DNA of 64,000 nt from Azotobacter vinelandii CA (GTDB lineage Bacteria; Pseudomonadota; Gammaproteobacteria; Pseudomonadales; Pseudomonadaceae): the NCBI RefSeq assembly GCF_000380335.1, contig NC_021149.1, forward strand, positions 2,594,501 to 2,658,500. The letters run 5' to 3'. Every line of letters starts with the position of its first letter. Position 1 is the first letter of the stretch. Below, piece after piece: positions 61,242-64,000 of the stretch. A program made the translations under genes and the position numbers. The notes under the pieces were generated by a model. It saw only the letters and a program-made list of their open reading frames with translations. It made no database searches and was not told where the DNA came from.

Positions 61242-62165
61242 CTATCGCACGGTATTCCGCTCTATCTGGCGCAAGTGATCGAAGAACAACCGGGCACACG
61301 GCGACAGCCCCTCCTCGTCGCGGACCACCAGACGTAGTTCGCGTCGGGCCCAGGCATCGCTGAGATCCACCGCCCGGAGGCCGAGTGGCTGGCCCAATGA
61401 CTCGTAGGCTATGCGGGGAATGATGCCAATCCCCATCCCCGCCTGCACCATCCGGCAGACGGCATCGAAACCGGGCACATGGATGCGCAAACGCAGCGGA
61501 CGCTCCGCCTGGTATGCAGCGAGCTGGGTGCGCCGGTAGATGGAGCTGGCCGAGTGCAGACCGACATAATCGCTGTCCAGCGTGTCGCTGAAACTTACCT
61601 GCTGTTGCCCGGCGAGCGGGTGATCGGGGGGCATGACCACGATCAGGCGATCTTCCCGATAACGCACACTGACCAGGTCTTGAACCCGCACGTCTCCCGA
61701 ACAGATACCGATGTCGGCCCAGCCATCCGCGACGCCCTGCACGACGCCATCGCTCGGGCGCTCCTCCAAATCGATCTTGATCCGCTCGTGCAAGACAATG
61801 AAGGCACGTAAATCCTCAGGCAAAAACTGCACGATGGCAGACAGATTGGCCAGCATCCGCACGTAACCACGCACGCCCTGCACATGCTCGCTGAGCTCGA
61901 GACCGAGCTTCTCCACGCCCAGCAACATCCGCCGGGCATGCTGTAGCAGAGTTTCGCCAATAGGCGTGAGCTGCATGCCCTTGGCCTGCCGAACGAACAG
62001 CGTCACCCCCAGCGAGGATTCGAGATCCACCAGGCGCTTGCTGGCGGCGGATACGGCAATTGCCTCGCGCTCGGCGGCACGAGTCAGAGTCCCCTCCTCG
62101 GCCACTGCCACGAGCAGTTGCAAAGTAGTCAGATCGAGACGGCGCAAGAGATTTCTGCTGATCAT
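61242..62165 (-). CDS. LysR-family regulator of the CoA-transferase/lyase block
   Basis: 307 aa. The HTH shows DLTTLQLLVAVAEEGTLTRA, SAASKRLVDLESSLGVTLFV and RQAKGMQLTPIGETLLQHAR. The effector domain shows DGWADIGICSGDVRVQDLVS, VVMPPDHPLAG and GFDAVCRMVQAGMGIGIIPR. It resembles the group that controls carboxylate catabolism. ATG 62165 starts MISRNLLRRLDL; the frame extends to 62231 without support. Unusually for a LysR gene it is codirectional with its likely targets, lying just upstream of them. Confidence 0.9.
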   Translation of the reverse strand: MISRNLLRRLDLTTLQLLVAVAEEGTLTRAAEREAIAVSAASKRLVDLESSLGVTLFVRQAKGMQLTPIGETLLQHARRMLLGVEKLGLELSEHVQGVRGYVRMLANLSAIVQFLPEDLRAFIVLHERIKIDLEERPSDGVVQGVADGWADIGICSGDVRVQDLVSVRYREDRLIVVMPPDHPLAGQQQVSFSDTLDSDYVGLHSASSIYRRTQLAAYQAERPLRLRIHVPGFDAVCRMVQAGMGIGIIPRIAYESLGQPLGLRAVDLSDAWARRELRLVVRDEEGLSPCARLFFDHLRQIERNTVR

Positions 62166-62523
62166 GGATTTCGCGCATAAGAGAAAAAGAGTCAGTAATA
62201 CATGACCGGTTCTGTTGGCGTACCAGCGCAAGCAAAGCGGAACAAGCGCTCGGCCACATGCTGACGCTCCCTATCCATGTCCGCGAGTAGCGGGTCGGCT
62301 TTCAGGAAGGGTTTCCCCCGGTGCCGCGCCAAGATGCCGGCTTTCGGCACGTCTGTCTCGAAAGATCCATCGCTCGCACCAATCCTGTCAGGCCGGAGCA
62401 GCCAATAGCGGTGCGCACCGAGGTGTTCACGGGGAATGTGCTCCGGCGACCCCATCGCGCCAGGATTCACTCCGCCCTCCGCAGCTCTCCTCAGAGGGCT
62501 TGCCGGGTAATGTCTATCTCACC

Positions 62524-62630
62524 TGTAACCGAATGGATACGTCGTAACGATTTCGAAACAAAGAAGGCAATTGCCGCCAAATCGAGCCTTGGTACCGAAG
62601 TGCCAGCCTTTCCGTAACGATTTCGTTCCG
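62524..62630 (+). promoter_or_regulatory. Three GcsR-like upstream activating sites
   Basis: As I recall it, the GcsR consensus is TGTAACG-N4-CGTTCCG, in three tandem copies. Here: TGTAACC-GAAT-GGATACG (62524-62541), CGTAACG-ATTT-CGAAACA (62543-62560) and CGTAACG-ATTT-CGTTCCG (62613-62630). The third is nearly perfect. Starts are 19 and 70 bp apart. Confidence 0.75.
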
Positions 62631-62662
62631 AACGATTTCCAAGCCGCTTTCATAAAAACACA

Positions 62663-62675
62663 TAACATATTGATT
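62663..62675 (-). promoter_or_regulatory. IHF consensus site
   Basis: The minus strand reads AATCAA-TATG-TTA, an exact match to WATCAA-N4-TTR. It lies between the activator sites and the -24/-12 promoter in very AT-rich DNA. This is the usual place for a DNA bend at sigma-54 promoters. Confidence 0.65.
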
Positions 62676-62695
62676 TATAAAATATTTACTGAAAG

Positions 62696-62711
62696 TGGCA
62701 TCTACCTTGCT
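62696..62711 (+). promoter_or_regulatory. Sigma-54 (-24/-12) promoter of gcvP
   Basis: TGGCATCTACCTTGCT: GG and GC elements with exactly 10 bases between them, close to TGGCACG-N4-TTGCW. It ends 80 bp before the gcvP ATG. Confidence 0.8.
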
Positions 62712-62791
62712 CGTTGGCAACCGCTCGTCGCCTCGTACGAGCCCTCGATCCCTCGCCCGCCAGACCGCGGGCGAACCTGCAGGATTCACCG

Positions 62792-64000
<1,209 letters not shown>

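Larger units (their letters stand above)
62166..62791. other. Upstream region of gcvP with regulatory sites
   Basis: 626 bp. The left half (to about 62520) has an unassigned minus-strand frame (62192-62470) with no known relatives. The right half holds three GcsR-like sites, an IHF consensus and a sigma-54 promoter. No gene for the glycine-cleavage H protein is present here. Confidence 0.6.

Noticed and set aside
62192-62470. 92-codon minus-strand frame before gcvP
   Set aside because: The composition is protein-like, but I found no family, no ribosome binding site and no operon context. It could be a fragment, but I cannot support a call.

Overview
High-GC gamma-proteobacterial chromosome, most likely an azotobactin-producing Azotobacter or a close Pseudomonadaceae relative. 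The evidence is a pyoverdine-type siderophore locus whose peptide NRPS begins with an Asp module followed by a D-Ser module. That is the order I recall for the start of the azotobactin peptide (Asp-D-Ser-Hse-Gly-OHAsp...). A stand-alone aspartyl beta-hydroxylase gene also fits. All calls come from reading translations and DNA by eye; no database search was run.

Layout. (1) 1-27963, siderophore island: a peptide NRPS cut by the left edge (minus strand), divergent pvdA, then a minus-strand block of beta-hydroxylase, type II thioesterase, mbtH, pvdH and the chromophore NRPS pvdL, then divergent pvdS. A Fur-like box lies before pvdS. Four TAAAT/TAATT-N16-CGT iron-starvation boxes sit before the four pvd transcription units, so a Fur > PvdS > pvd cascade can be read from the DNA. 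(2) 28608-30221, membrane-anchored glutamate-synthase-family protein. (3) 30237-34123, a recombinase module: two tyrosine recombinases flanking a KfrA-like coiled-coil DNA-binding protein, plus a nested palindromic operator and a possible small ORF. (4) 34539-42044, a stress-type gene set: alpha/beta hydrolase, phosphoribosyltransferase, zinc-ribbon protein, FAD/FeS reductase, Hsp20, a second-type GroEL, a double universal stress protein, a phnN remnant and a secreted nuclease. (5) 42051-46418, a molybdenum hydroxylase operon (FeS subunit, Mo subunit, XdhC, MocA-like). (6) 46556-50740, aldo/keto reductase, divergent LysR regulator and an LTA-synthase-like membrane sulfatase. (7) 50977-53548, an arsenic operon arsR-arsC-(phosphatase remnant)-ynfA-gapdh that has no arsJ. 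(8) 53775-62165, a small ORF, a GcsR-like sigma-54 activator, then a minus-strand catabolic block (LysR, CoA-transferase, HMG-CoA-lyase-like enzyme, MFS transporter, OprD-type porin). (9) 62524-64000, glycine-cleavage gcvP preceded by GcsR-like sites, an IHF consensus and a -24/-12 promoter, cut by the right edge.

In the siderophore region, PvdL should build the acyl-Glu-Tyr-Dab chromophore precursor. PvdH supplies Dab and PvdA supplies N5-hydroxyornithine. The hydroxylase supplies beta-hydroxy-Asp, and MbtH and the thioesterase assist the synthetases. The left-hand NRPS adds Asp and D-Ser before handing on to modules outside the window. At the right end, the retained promoter architecture of gcvP ties it to the gcsR-like gene 7 kb upstream, with an unrelated catabolic cassette between them. 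No tRNA, rRNA or CRISPR array was recognised.
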